Assembly (NCBI GenBank): GCA_027484445.1
Contig: JAIXSY010000041.1
Coordinates: 1-64,000 of the forward strand
Reading direction: 5' to 3'
DNA length: 64,000 bases
Source: Verrucomicrobiaceae bacterium
Lineage (GTDB): Bacteria; Verrucomicrobiota; Verrucomicrobiia; Verrucomicrobiales; Verrucomicrobiaceae
Both the position numbers and the translations under genes were made by a program. Of this stretch, positions 1 through 7,426 are shown piece after piece. How positions within the stretch are numbered: the first letter of the stretch is position 1; every line of letters begins with the position of its first letter. The notes beneath the pieces are model-generated. The model was not told where the DNA came from. It saw only the letters and a program-made list of their open reading frames with translations, and did no database searches.

Positions 1-1195
1 GACGGTTTTGACCGCCAAAACGGCCAGTCTCACCGACGGAGAAGGGTGGGAAGTTGTAATGAAGGATGAAGCGCTTCGTGTCTGGACCACCGGCGTAGGT
101 GTCCATCTCTTGGGCTTCATCGGCTGGAGCCAGGGTGGCGATGGCGAGGGCCTGGGTTTCTCCACGGGAGAAGATGGCGGAACCATGGGTACGAGGCAGA
201 ACGCCAGCCTCGCCCGAAAGGGGGCGGATCTGGTCGATGCCACGACCGTCACAGCGGCTCAGTTTGTCCAGGATGGAGATGCGGAAGGCTTTCTTCTGGA
301 GGTAATCGAAGGCTTGGCTGATCTCGAAGGCAGTTGCCTCGGGGTAGCGCGCCTTGATGGTGGCTTCGACCTCATCTTTCAAAGCGCCGACGGCTTTGCC
401 ACGAGCGATCTTGCTAGGCTGGTAGAGTGCTCCTTCGATGCGGTCGCCTGCGATTTCGTAAGCGATTTCGAGCAGCTCGTCCTTCACGAGCATGAGGGGC
501 ACGACGCGCTTGGGCTTGCCCGCGAGAGCGGCGAGTTCTTCCTGGGCTTTCACGATGCCTTGGATGCTTTCCTGCGCAAAACGAAGGGCGGCGATGAAGT
601 CGCTCTCGGGCAGTTCATTGGCAGCACCTTCGATCATGATGACGTCGGTCTTGTTGCCAACATAAACGAGGTCGAGGTCGCTGAATTCGCGCTGGCTATG
701 GGTGGGGTTGATCACGAATTGGCCATTCACGCGACCCACGCGCACGGCACCGATGGGGCCAGCGAAGGGGATGTCGGAAATGCAGAGGGCAGCAGAAGCT
801 CCGTTGATCGAGAGGATGTCGGAATCATTTTCACCATCAGCACTGAGCAGGAGGGTGATGACCTGGGTGTCGTAAAAGTAACCTTTGGGGAAAAGAGGGC
901 GCAGGGGGCGGTCGGTCATGCGCGCAGTGAGGATTTCTTTTTCCGTAGGGCGTCCTTCACGCTTGAAGTAGCCGCCAGGGAACTTGCCCGCAGCGGAGGC
1001 TTTTTCTTTGTATTCGACCGTGAGGGGGAAAAAGTCCTGACCGTCTTTGACACGTGTGGCGGAGACGGCGGTGACGATGACGATGGTATCGCCTAGGCGG
1101 ACAGTGACGGCACCATCAGCGAGGTGCGCGAGTTTGCCGGTTTCGATTTCGATGTTCCCTGAACCGCAGGGAGCTGTTACTTTATGGATGGCCAT
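1..1195 (-). CDS. pnp: Polyribonucleotide nucleotidyltransferase (PNPase), partial
   Basis: This is the N-terminal part of PNPase, the phosphorolytic 3'-5' exoribonuclease of RNA turnover; the 3' end runs off the window. Translation from the ATG at 1195 opens MAIHKVTAPCGSGNIEIETG and continues with the first RNase PH-like domain. It includes the FFPLTVEYKEK and GKFPGGYFKREGRPTEKE stretches and TDRPLRPLFP, all typical of PNPase. About 398 of the usual ~700 residues are present; the second RNase PH domain begins near the edge, and KH/S1 are outside. It lies directly downstream of rpsO on the same strand, the classical rpsO-pnp order. The long open frame on the opposite strand (8-1096) is a shadow. 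The gene has no stop in the window because it is cut by the edge. Confidence 0.95.
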   Translation of the reverse strand, partial: MAIHKVTAPCGSGNIEIETGKLAHLADGAVTVRLGDTIVIVTAVSATRVKDGQDFFPLTVEYKEKASAAGKFPGGYFKREGRPTEKEILTARMTDRPLRPLFPKGYFYDTQVITLLLSADGENDSDILSINGASAALCISDIPFAGPIGAVRVGRVNGQFVINPTHSQREFSDLDLVYVGNKTDVIMIEGAANELPESDFIAALRFAQESIQGIVKAQEELAALAGKPKRVVPLMLVKDELLEIAYEIAGDRIEGALYQPSKIARGKAVGALKDEVEATIKARYPEATAFEISQAFDYLQKKAFRISILDKLSRCDGRGIDQIRPLSGEAGVLPRTHGSAIFSRGETQALAIATLAPADEAQEMDTYAGGPDTKRFILHYNFPPFSVGETGRFGGQNR

Positions 1196-1363
1196 GGTGG
1201 CTGTGTGTTTTGTTGTTTTTGTTTTGGGGAAAGGAGGGCGCGCCGAGTCTGGCTCAAAGCTCCATGGGCCACGAAGGCCTGTTGGGAAGATCAAACGGGT
1301 CTTGGCTGAGCCAAGAAAACGCAGCCAGAGGTAGCTGCTGGAGCTTGATCCATGCTCTACGCC

Positions 1364-1397
1364 AAAAGGGGCGATGCATCGTGGCATCACCCCTTTG
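1364..1397 (-). terminator. Hairpin after rpsO
   Basis: The arms AAAGGGGTGATGC and GCATCGCCCCTTT (minus strand) form a stem of about 13 pairs with one mismatch and a loop of a few bases, followed by a short T run. It sits 19 bases after the rpsO stop, between rpsO and pnp. It could be a partial terminator or an RNase processing site between the two genes, as known for this pair in other bacteria. The role is inferred from position and structure. Confidence 0.55.
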
Positions 1398-1415
1398 TGG
1401 TGGAAAGTCTATCGA

Positions 1416-1673
1416 TTAGCGGCGGAGACCGAGGGTCTTGATCGCCTTCGTGTAGCGATCTTCAGCCGTGAGCTTCAGGTAGTCGAGAAGCTTGCGGCGA
1501 CGAGCAACGAGCTTCAGCAGCCCACGACGAGAGCTGTGGTCCTTGGAGTTCTTTTCCAAATGACCTGTGATGTGATTGATACGCTCCGTCAGGATCGCGA
1601 CTTGAACGTCGGCGCTGCCGGTGTCTTTGTCGTGAAGTTTAAAGCTGGCGGGGGCGGTGGCGACTTCGCTCAT
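1416..1673 (-). CDS. rpsO: 30S ribosomal protein S15
   Basis: An 85-residue protein of the normal S15 length (about 89), binding 16S rRNA in the platform of the small subunit. The family core is clear: TGSADVQVAILTERINHITGHL, then HSSRRGLLKLVARRRKLLDYL and the C-terminal LGLRR. (Each quoted piece is part of the standard S15 three-helix body.) The short N-terminal extension before FKLHDKDTGS is usual for this phylum. It precedes pnp on the same strand, separated by a hairpin. The ATG at 1673 is the only sensible start. Confidence 0.97.
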   Translation of the reverse strand: MSEVATAPASFKLHDKDTGSADVQVAILTERINHITGHLEKNSKDHSSRRGLLKLVARRRKLLDYLKLTAEDRYTKAIKTLGLRR

Positions 1674-1840
1674 GGTAAGATTTCGTGGGAAATGCCGGAC
1701 AACTTGTCAGGCAGAGGGATAGGATTTGGTGTGGAAGGGCCGCGATGTTCCCACAGAAGGCTGTTTTGGCAAGGAGTTTTTCTTCATGGAGGTGCGTCTT
1801 TCTTGTGGGGGACCTTGACCTGGAACAGGCGGCTCGACGA

Positions 1841-2962
1841 TCAGATGCCTTGAGGGCGCTTGCCTGGCTCAGAGGCAGGTTCACGCTGAGGCGAATTGGG
1901 TTGATCTCGCCTCACCGAACGCCGCAGCTCTTCCATTTCCTGAAGCTTGCTGCGGTAGCGCTCAGGAACGGCAGCGTGGTCTTCCTCACGAAGGATCGTC
2001 CACTCCTGCGGTTCGCCATCCTTAGGTTTCACGCTAAAAACCGTGCGTTCTCCATCTTGCCGTAGGCTGTAGATGCCAGTGTCATCGCTGCGGGTGATGC
2101 TAGCACTCTCGTGATACTCACGGACTTCGGAGCGCTGGACATTTTCGCCCGATGGGGCGCGGCGGGGTTCATCTCGGGTGCCCATGGGACGCTTTCCCTC
2201 GGCATGGGGCGGGCCATCCGGTCCATGTTCGCGGCGGTCAAAGTCAGGGCGTCGATCCTCGCGCGAGCTGTGACGTCCGTCTTGCCAGGGATGGGAACCC
2301 TCCAACATGGGAGGCGGCGGTAAGGAACCTCCGCGCCCTTCACGTGCCCATTTTTGGACCTGCTCCTGATATTCACGCATGTCGCGCTGATACTTTTCCA
2401 TTTTGTGCTGCCACTCCTGGATCTGGCCGACACCCGAATTCCATGAACCGGACCATGGCGGCATCATGGGCATGAACCCTCCCCGCGAACGCTCGGGAGT
2501 GACCTGCGTGACACGCTCGCCAATTTTCAAAGTGAGTTGCTTCTGCTGGCCTCCGCTGATTAGGCTGACGGTGACGGTTTCATCCTTTTTTCGACTGCGC
2601 ACCAGAGCCTGGAGTTGATCCGTGTTGACGAGCTTTTGATCGTCGAAGCTCATCAAAAGGTCGTGCTCTTTCAGTCCCGCCTGGCTGGCCGGAGAATCCG
2701 GCATCACCTCAACAACCTGAAGACCAAACCCCTCCGCGAGACCAAACTGCGCGCGGAGTTCGGGGCTGACAGGCCCGGTCAAGACACCGAGGTAGGCAAC
2801 CTTTTTTTCGCCGCCGCGTTCAGGCTTGGAGCCGGGGGGCAGATCGCCACGGGCATGATCCGGTGGCGGTGGAGCTTCAGCTTTGTCCTGGGCACGGGCT
2901 GGCAGATTCATCAAGGCCAAGAGGCCTGCCATGGAGAGGAGAAGTGTGGTGTGGATTTTCAT
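1841..2962 (-). CDS. Exported PDZ-domain protein
   Basis: A 373-aa protein with an N-terminal signal peptide (hydrophobic core about residues 7-20, cleavage likely after ARA-Q). A PDZ domain follows at about residues 55-150: YLGVLTGPVSPELR, then SPASQAGLKEHDLLMSFDDQ, as in HtrA-type PDZ domains. No protease triad is visible, so it is not a DegP-type protease by itself. Residues 160-373 are rich in Pro, Gly, Arg and Glu, and include repeated MEKYQRDMREYQEQVQKW-like helical sequence. It lies downstream of the sigma/anti-sigma pair at 2994-4045 with a 31-base gap on the same strand, so it may be in their operon and act in envelope stress sensing. That role is inference. Confidence 0.8.
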   Translation of the reverse strand: MKIHTTLLLSMAGLLALMNLPARAQDKAEAPPPPDHARGDLPPGSKPERGGEKKVAYLGVLTGPVSPELRAQFGLAEGFGLQVVEVMPDSPASQAGLKEHDLLMSFDDQKLVNTDQLQALVRSRKKDETVTVSLISGGQQKQLTLKIGERVTQVTPERSRGGFMPMMPPWSGSWNSGVGQIQEWQHKMEKYQRDMREYQEQVQKWAREGRGGSLPPPPMLEGSHPWQDGRHSSREDRRPDFDRREHGPDGPPHAEGKRPMGTRDEPRRAPSGENVQRSEVREYHESASITRSDDTGIYSLRQDGERTVFSVKPKDGEPQEWTILREEDHAAVPERYRSKLQEMEELRRSVRRDQPNSPQREPASEPGKRPQGI

Positions 2963-2993
2963 CGAAGATGGAGGGTGGAATGGAGAAAGAATT

Positions 2994-3473
2994 TCATTGA
3001 AAAGAGACTGGCATGATCACGCTATCCTCGCGCGGAACCTCAATGGTGATTTGCGCACCATCGCGCGGATCGATCCAGGCACGACGCTCCAGAGAAACGA
3101 TCTTCATGTGCTGCTCAGGCAGCTGAGAACTGGAGTTGTAGCGGATGCCCTCATCTTGAGCCTGGACGACCTCTCGAATCGTGCTCACCGGCAAAACCGA
3201 AGGCATGAGCGGAGCGGAGACCTTCGCCGCTGCAAGGCGATCTCCAAGCGCTCCTGCATCTTCGGGAGGGGTGAGACTCATCACGGCTACGGCAGCGGCA
3301 GCCCCGAGTGAGGTCCAGAGCACGGGAGACAGCCAGGAAGGAAGCCGCCGCTGCGCGTGCAGAGCCCAGCGCAGGTCTTGCTCCAGCTCTTGATCCACCC
3401 GCTGCGTGAGCGCGGCACCGGGGCGAGCAGGAGCAAGGGAGGTGAGGAGAGTTTCGAGTTCGGTGTCATTCAT
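2994..3473 (-). CDS. Single-span membrane protein, likely anti-sigma partner
   Basis: A 159-aa protein with an acidic/helical N-terminal part (MNDTELETLLTSLAPARPG), one hydrophobic segment at about residues 47-66 (LWTSLGAAAAVAVMSL) and a ~90-aa C-terminal part predicted outside the cytoplasm. No zinc-binding anti-sigma motif (HxxxCxxC) is present, so the call rests on topology and context. The start overlaps the end of the upstream ECF sigma gene by 4 bases (ATGA), which indicates translational coupling, and single-span proteins in this place usually hold the sigma factor inactive. A plain inner-membrane protein of unknown role cannot be excluded. Confidence 0.65.
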   Translation of the reverse strand: MNDTELETLLTSLAPARPGAALTQRVDQELEQDLRWALHAQRRLPSWLSPVLWTSLGAAAAVAVMSLTPPEDAGALGDRLAAAKVSAPLMPSVLPVSTIREVVQAQDEGIRYNSSSQLPEQHMKIVSLERRAWIDPRDGAQITIEVPREDSVIMPVSFQ

Positions 3474-4045
3474 GATAGGGCGGTGGTGGCAGGTTCAAAA
3501 GGCAGCAAATTCGCGGGCGGGGAGGGATCGCCGAGGAGGTCGTCTTTCAGGGGAGCGAGTTGCTTTTGCAGATGATTTAAGGCGTAGCGGTAGCGGCCCG
3601 CCACAGTGTTGATCGAAAGGCCAAGCGCGGTCGCGATTTCTTGAAAGGTGAGGCCACCCCAGAGCTTCAGAGTCACCACCTCCCGCTGCTCTTCTGGCAG
3701 CGTGGCCAAGGCACGGGTGACGATTTCTGCAGTCTCTCGACGCTCAGGCGGCACATCGAAGACGGGGGCATCTTCCCCTGGCAGGGTGATGTCACTTGCT
3801 GCCTCGCGTTTGACACGGCGGCTATCGCTGCGCCGTAGATCCAGAGCAATGGTGCGGACAGCAGCATAGAGGAGTGGGATGTGATTCGGATCGCCGTCTG
3901 GAAATCGCCGCCACCAGCGCACAAAGGCCATTTGCACAACATCGTCTGCATCCGCAGGGCTCGGCGTGAGCTGGCGGGCATACAGCACCAGGTTCGGGGC
4001 GACCTGGTGGAAGCATTGTTTCCAGTCGAATTCAGCAGTGGCCAT
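3470..4045 (-). CDS. ECF-family RNA polymerase sigma factor
   Basis: A 191-aa sigma-70 family regulator. Region 2 is seen at about residues 15-80 (DADDVVQMAFVRWWR, then PLLYAAVRTIALDLRRSDSRR). Region 4 is at about 115-165 (LPEEQREVVTLKLWGGLTFQEIATALGLSINTVAGRYRYAL), with the expected helix-turn-helix. The length is normal for ECF factors. It is the first gene of a minus-strand operon with a membrane protein and the PDZ protein. A 76-base spacer separates it from the divergent LURP-one-like gene, so an autoregulated promoter probably lies there. The target genes cannot be read from the sequence. Confidence 0.92.
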   Translation of the reverse strand: MATAEFDWKQCFHQVAPNLVLYARQLTPSPADADDVVQMAFVRWWRRFPDGDPNHIPLLYAAVRTIALDLRRSDSRRVKREAASDITLPGEDAPVFDVPPERRETAEIVTRALATLPEEQREVVTLKLWGGLTFQEIATALGLSINTVAGRYRYALNHLQKQLAPLKDDLLGDPSPPANLLPFEPATTALS

Positions 4046-4121
4046 GAGGTTCAGAGGGTGGCAGACACTGGCTTAACGACACACGTCGAAAATTTTGTGT
4101 ATCTGCGGGGGAAAACTCTGC

Positions 4122-4733
4122 ATGATGCTGATGTCATACGCCATGAACTACCCGCTCTCTTTTCGCTTCAAACTGCTGGCTTTTTCACCTCAAATCTATG
4201 TCACCGATGCTTCAGGCCAAGAGGTGCTGTATGTGAAACAGAAGCTCTTTCGTCTGCGCGAAAAAGTGGAGGTGCACACGGATCATTCACGAAAGCAACT
4301 GCTCTGCACCATTGAGGCCGATCGCATTCTCGACTGGAGCGCGCGCTACACCTTTCGGGATGCCTCTGGGCGTGAACTGGGAGCCGTTGGTCGTCGTGGC
4401 ATGAGATCCTTGTGGAGCGCGCATTACGATGTGTTTGCCCCCAATTCTCGGGAGCCCATCTTCAGCATTCGTGAGGAAAACCCCATCGCCAAATTGCTAG
4501 ACAGCTTCCTTGGAGACATCCCGATCGTGGGCATCCTGACCGCTTTCCTCTTTCATCCCAAGTATGTGGCCTCCCGCAGCAACGGTACCTCGGTGATGCG
4601 ACTGACGAAGCAAGCCGCGATTTTCGAGGGTAGGTTCAAGCTAGAATCTCTGGGAGAAGCCAGTGAGGGCGAAACCCTCGCGATCATTCTCTCTTACCTG
4701 ATGATGAATTTGCTGGAGCGGCGGCGCGGTTAA
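4122..4733 (+). CDS. LURP-one-related (LOR) family protein
   Basis: A ~203-aa protein resembling the LURP-one-related/Tubby-like beta-barrel fold: FRFKLLAFSPQIYVTDASG, VLYVKQKLFRLREKVEVHTD, then ILDWSARYTFRDASGRELG. These are typical alternating strands, with one hydrophobic helix near residues 140-155. The molecular function of bacterial LOR proteins is not established. I prefer the ATG at 4122 because GGGGGA lies about 9 bases upstream; 4131 and 4143 are in-frame alternatives. The 3' end overlaps the oppositely transcribed TolC gene by 50 bases, an unusual tail-to-tail overlap. Confidence 0.75.
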   Translation: MMLMSYAMNYPLSFRFKLLAFSPQIYVTDASGQEVLYVKQKLFRLREKVEVHTDHSRKQLLCTIEADRILDWSARYTFRDASGRELGAVGRRGMRSLWSAHYDVFAPNSREPIFSIREENPIAKLLDSFLGDIPIVGILTAFLFHPKYVASRSNGTSVMRLTKQAAIFEGRFKLESLGEASEGETLAIILSYLMMNLLERRRG

Positions 4734-6126
4734 CCCAGTTGGAAAGCTTCAGCGCGGAAGCCGCCTCATAATCAGCCTGAGAGCGGAAGAATTCCGCCTG
4801 AGCATCGACCTCTAGCAGGCGGGAATCAAACGTGGCCTGCTCACGAATCTGCAGGGCGAGCAGGTCAGTGGCCCCTTGGTCAAAGCGCTTTCGTTCTGCC
4901 TCTTCCAGCTGAATGGCAAGATCGACGTTTTTGCGCGTCATGCCGATCTGTTCCTGTGCCGCCCGAATGGCACTCCAGGCATCTCTGACTTCCGCAACGA
5001 TTCGCTCACGGGCAAACTTGGCATCGGCATCCAGCCTTTGCAGCTCAGCCGTTATGACTTGGAGACGGCCCTTTGCTTCATTTCGCTGCACCGGGACCCG
5101 AAACTCCAAAGCGAGTGAGCTCTCCAGATTCTCGCGATCTTTGTAAGGTCCCTTGCCCAAGTTTTCGGTAACGCTAGCAGTCAGGTCCAGGTTAGGCAGT
5201 AGATTATTCTTCGCGAGACGCTGGTCGATGCCGAACTTGTCCGCCACCAAGCGGATGCGACGCAGTTCAGGACGAAGCACAAAGGCATTCTGAATGTCAA
5301 AGCCTACCTTCTTTTCGTCCATCTTGGCAGGCTGGGGAAAACGGTTGGGCAGGTGATGGCGAGCAATCACGGCAGGCTCATCGTTTTCATCCCGATAGAA
5401 CAGCGAAAGTTCAATGCTGGCTGCCTCAAAACGCCGACGTGCCTGAACCACAGCCAAGCTACGACTGACCACAAGTCGCTCGTTGTCCGTGCGCACGATG
5501 GGCGCGAGCTGGCCGCGCTTCACCAGTTCTCCAATCGCAGCATCACGATCTTCAGCGATACGCTCCAGTTGCTCCGTCACCCCCAAACGCAAGCCCATGG
5601 CTACCCAGTTGAAGTAAGAACGCGTGGCGGAACGAACGATATCGAGGTGCTGTCTCTGAATGAAGGGATCTGCGATTTCTTGGTCAAGGCGTGCCTTCCA
5701 CAGATTGGCCCGCCGGGCATCAATGGTGCCATCGCGAAGCAAATTCAGACGAATCCCTGCGCGCAGTTCGCCGTCGAGCTGCGTGCGGTTTTTGTCATAA
5801 TCGGCTAGGCTACCCGAGCTGATGCGATAGCCCGCAAACACATTACCTCCCCAAAAAGGCAGAGGCTGATCCAAAAGAAAATCACCAACGCTGTTGTCGT
5901 AGTATCCGTTAGGCTGGAAGCTTCCAGAGGAACGAAAATTCAGGTCGAAAGCACCCTGAACCTGACGCAAACGACCAGCGGCGATGTCGCGCTCGATCAG
6001 CGCGATCAGGTAAGGTGGATACTTGGATGTGACCGAATCGAGCACCTGCTCCAGCGTAAGTGGGGCGGCTGACAGAGGGGCCAGCATGCTCACGCACGCG
6101 GTGATGACTTTCAGGCAGAACTTCAT
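4684..6126 (-). CDS. TolC-family outer membrane efflux protein
   Basis: A ~480-aa outer-membrane channel subunit for a tripartite exporter. It has a signal peptide (MKFCLKVITACVSMLAPLSA) and the mature part begins APLTLEQVLD, typical of the family. Long amphipathic helices in two repeats follow (about residues 150-240 and 340-450, the latter with AEVRDAWSAIRAAQEQIG). The ATG at 6126 starts directly at the signal peptide; a frame extension to 6159 would add residues with no family match. The start is one base beyond the stop of the HlyD-like gene, so the ABC, HlyD and TolC genes form one operon transcribed leftwards. Confidence 0.88.
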   Translation of the reverse strand: MKFCLKVITACVSMLAPLSAAPLTLEQVLDSVTSKYPPYLIALIERDIAAGRLRQVQGAFDLNFRSSGSFQPNGYYDNSVGDFLLDQPLPFWGGNVFAGYRISSGSLADYDKNRTQLDGELRAGIRLNLLRDGTIDARRANLWKARLDQEIADPFIQRQHLDIVRSATRSYFNWVAMGLRLGVTEQLERIAEDRDAAIGELVKRGQLAPIVRTDNERLVVSRSLAVVQARRRFEAASIELSLFYRDENDEPAVIARHHLPNRFPQPAKMDEKKVGFDIQNAFVLRPELRRIRLVADKFGIDQRLAKNNLLPNLDLTASVTENLGKGPYKDRENLESSLALEFRVPVQRNEAKGRLQVITAELQRLDADAKFARERIVAEVRDAWSAIRAAQEQIGMTRKNVDLAIQLEEAERKRFDQGATDLLALQIREQATFDSRLLEVDAQAEFFRSQADYEAASALKLSNWVNRAAAPANSSSGKRE

Positions 6127-6127
6127 G

Positions 6128-7423
6128 CTACTTTTTCTCTCCAGGTTCCTTGTCGGCAATCACCGGCGGGAAGCCGTTGATCTGACGCCAGATTTCCTTC
6201 CAAAGAGGCACAACGCTGAGAAGAATCCATCCATTCGCCCGCACACCCTGACGCAAGTAGCGATTGCTGGGCCATTCCTCAATGTCCTGCTGGCCATTGC
6301 GCATAAAGACATCTGGCTTGGGTGCGACCACCACGCGGAACTTGCCTTTGCCATCATCCGCAGGGTCGATGAAAACGACTTCGCCACCAAAGGTGCCCAC
6401 TGCGACGCTCGGCCAACCCACAAACTGAATGGCAGGCCAGCCTTCGAACTGAAGTCTCACTTCCGAGCCGGGGATGACCTTGCCATCCGCTAGCGTCTGC
6501 CGTGGCGTGATCAATGGCATGTCATTGCCATCCAGCCACATTTCGACGAAACGACTTTCAGTTTCTGGAATGATGACGCAAATGGCCGAGCCTGGACGAA
6601 GAAACGTGCCATCCGTCGCCTGCACACTCAGGACAATGCCATCACGCGGGCTTTCGATCGTCTGGCGGAGGTTCTGGCTGATTTGAATGTCTTGGGCCTT
6701 GATCTCGCGCTCTGCGCTCGCAACTTCGCCCTCTGCTGTCGCCTTCTGCGCACGGATGCCTTTGATGGTAGCGTTGAATTCACTCTCCGTGCGCTGGAGG
6801 TTTTCCAAAGCAGCCTTGTAGTTGGCGTTGGCGTTGGTTTTTCCTTGAAGAGAAACTTCATAGTCACGCTCAGAGACTAGGCCCGACTTCCTCAACTCGC
6901 TAATTCGCGCAAAGTTCTGCGTGTTGGTGTCCTCATCAATCTTGGCCCCAGCGATGCGCTGGCGGGCGATTTCAAGAGCATTGCCTTTCTCTAGCTCTTT
7001 TTGCCTAGCCTGGGCCTCAAAGTCATCAACGCGCTGTGCTGCGGCGGCACGACGAGCGATGATGGTATCCCGCACAATCCGCAGGTTGGCTAGCAGGTTG
7101 GGATCGTTGTCTTGGATCTCGACGATGATGTCGCCTTTTTTCACGCGCTGCCCTTCCACCACGTAGAGTTTGCGCACGGTTCCCAAGACTGGAGCTTCGA
7201 CATTGATTCGGCGATCCAGGGGATCAAAGGCGATCACCTTGCCGGTTCCGCTGACAAACTGTTGCCAGGGCAAAAACCACACACCAAGGAGAAACAGCAC
7301 AAAGATCGTCGCTAGGCCACGAGCGAGAAGTCGAGGCCAACGCGACGAACCGGCGCGAGTGATGGCAGGCAGATGACCGATCAGGTCAAAAGTAGAGTGA
7401 GAAGCTGGGGCAGAGTGTGACAT
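6128..7423 (-). CDS. HlyD-family membrane fusion protein
   Basis: A 431-aa periplasmic adaptor linking an inner-membrane ABC protein to the TolC channel. A short cytoplasmic N-terminus is followed by one transmembrane segment (about residues 32-50, LARGLATIFVLFLLGVWFLP). Next come a lipoyl-like half (INVEAPVLGTVRKLYVVEGQ), a long coiled coil at about 130-260, and the second lipoyl half (IESPRDGIVLSVQATDGTFL). The C-terminal beta-barrel holds RLQFEGWPAIQFVGWPSVAV. It sits 3 bases after the ABC gene and 1 base before the TolC gene, so co-expression is near certain. The cargo is unknown. Confidence 0.88.
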   Translation of the reverse strand: MSHSAPASHSTFDLIGHLPAITRAGSSRWPRLLARGLATIFVLFLLGVWFLPWQQFVSGTGKVIAFDPLDRRINVEAPVLGTVRKLYVVEGQRVKKGDIIVEIQDNDPNLLANLRIVRDTIIARRAAAAQRVDDFEAQARQKELEKGNALEIARQRIAGAKIDEDTNTQNFARISELRKSGLVSERDYEVSLQGKTNANANYKAALENLQRTESEFNATIKGIRAQKATAEGEVASAEREIKAQDIQISQNLRQTIESPRDGIVLSVQATDGTFLRPGSAICVIIPETESRFVEMWLDGNDMPLITPRQTLADGKVIPGSEVRLQFEGWPAIQFVGWPSVAVGTFGGEVVFIDPADDGKGKFRVVVAPKPDVFMRNGQQDIEEWPSNRYLRQGVRANGWILLSVVPLWKEIWRQINGFPPVIADKEPGEKK

Positions 7424-7426
7424 GTC

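Noticed and set aside
8..1096. 362-aa open frame on the plus strand
   Set aside because: It is the antisense of the pnp coding sequence, whose minus-strand translation matches PNPase throughout.
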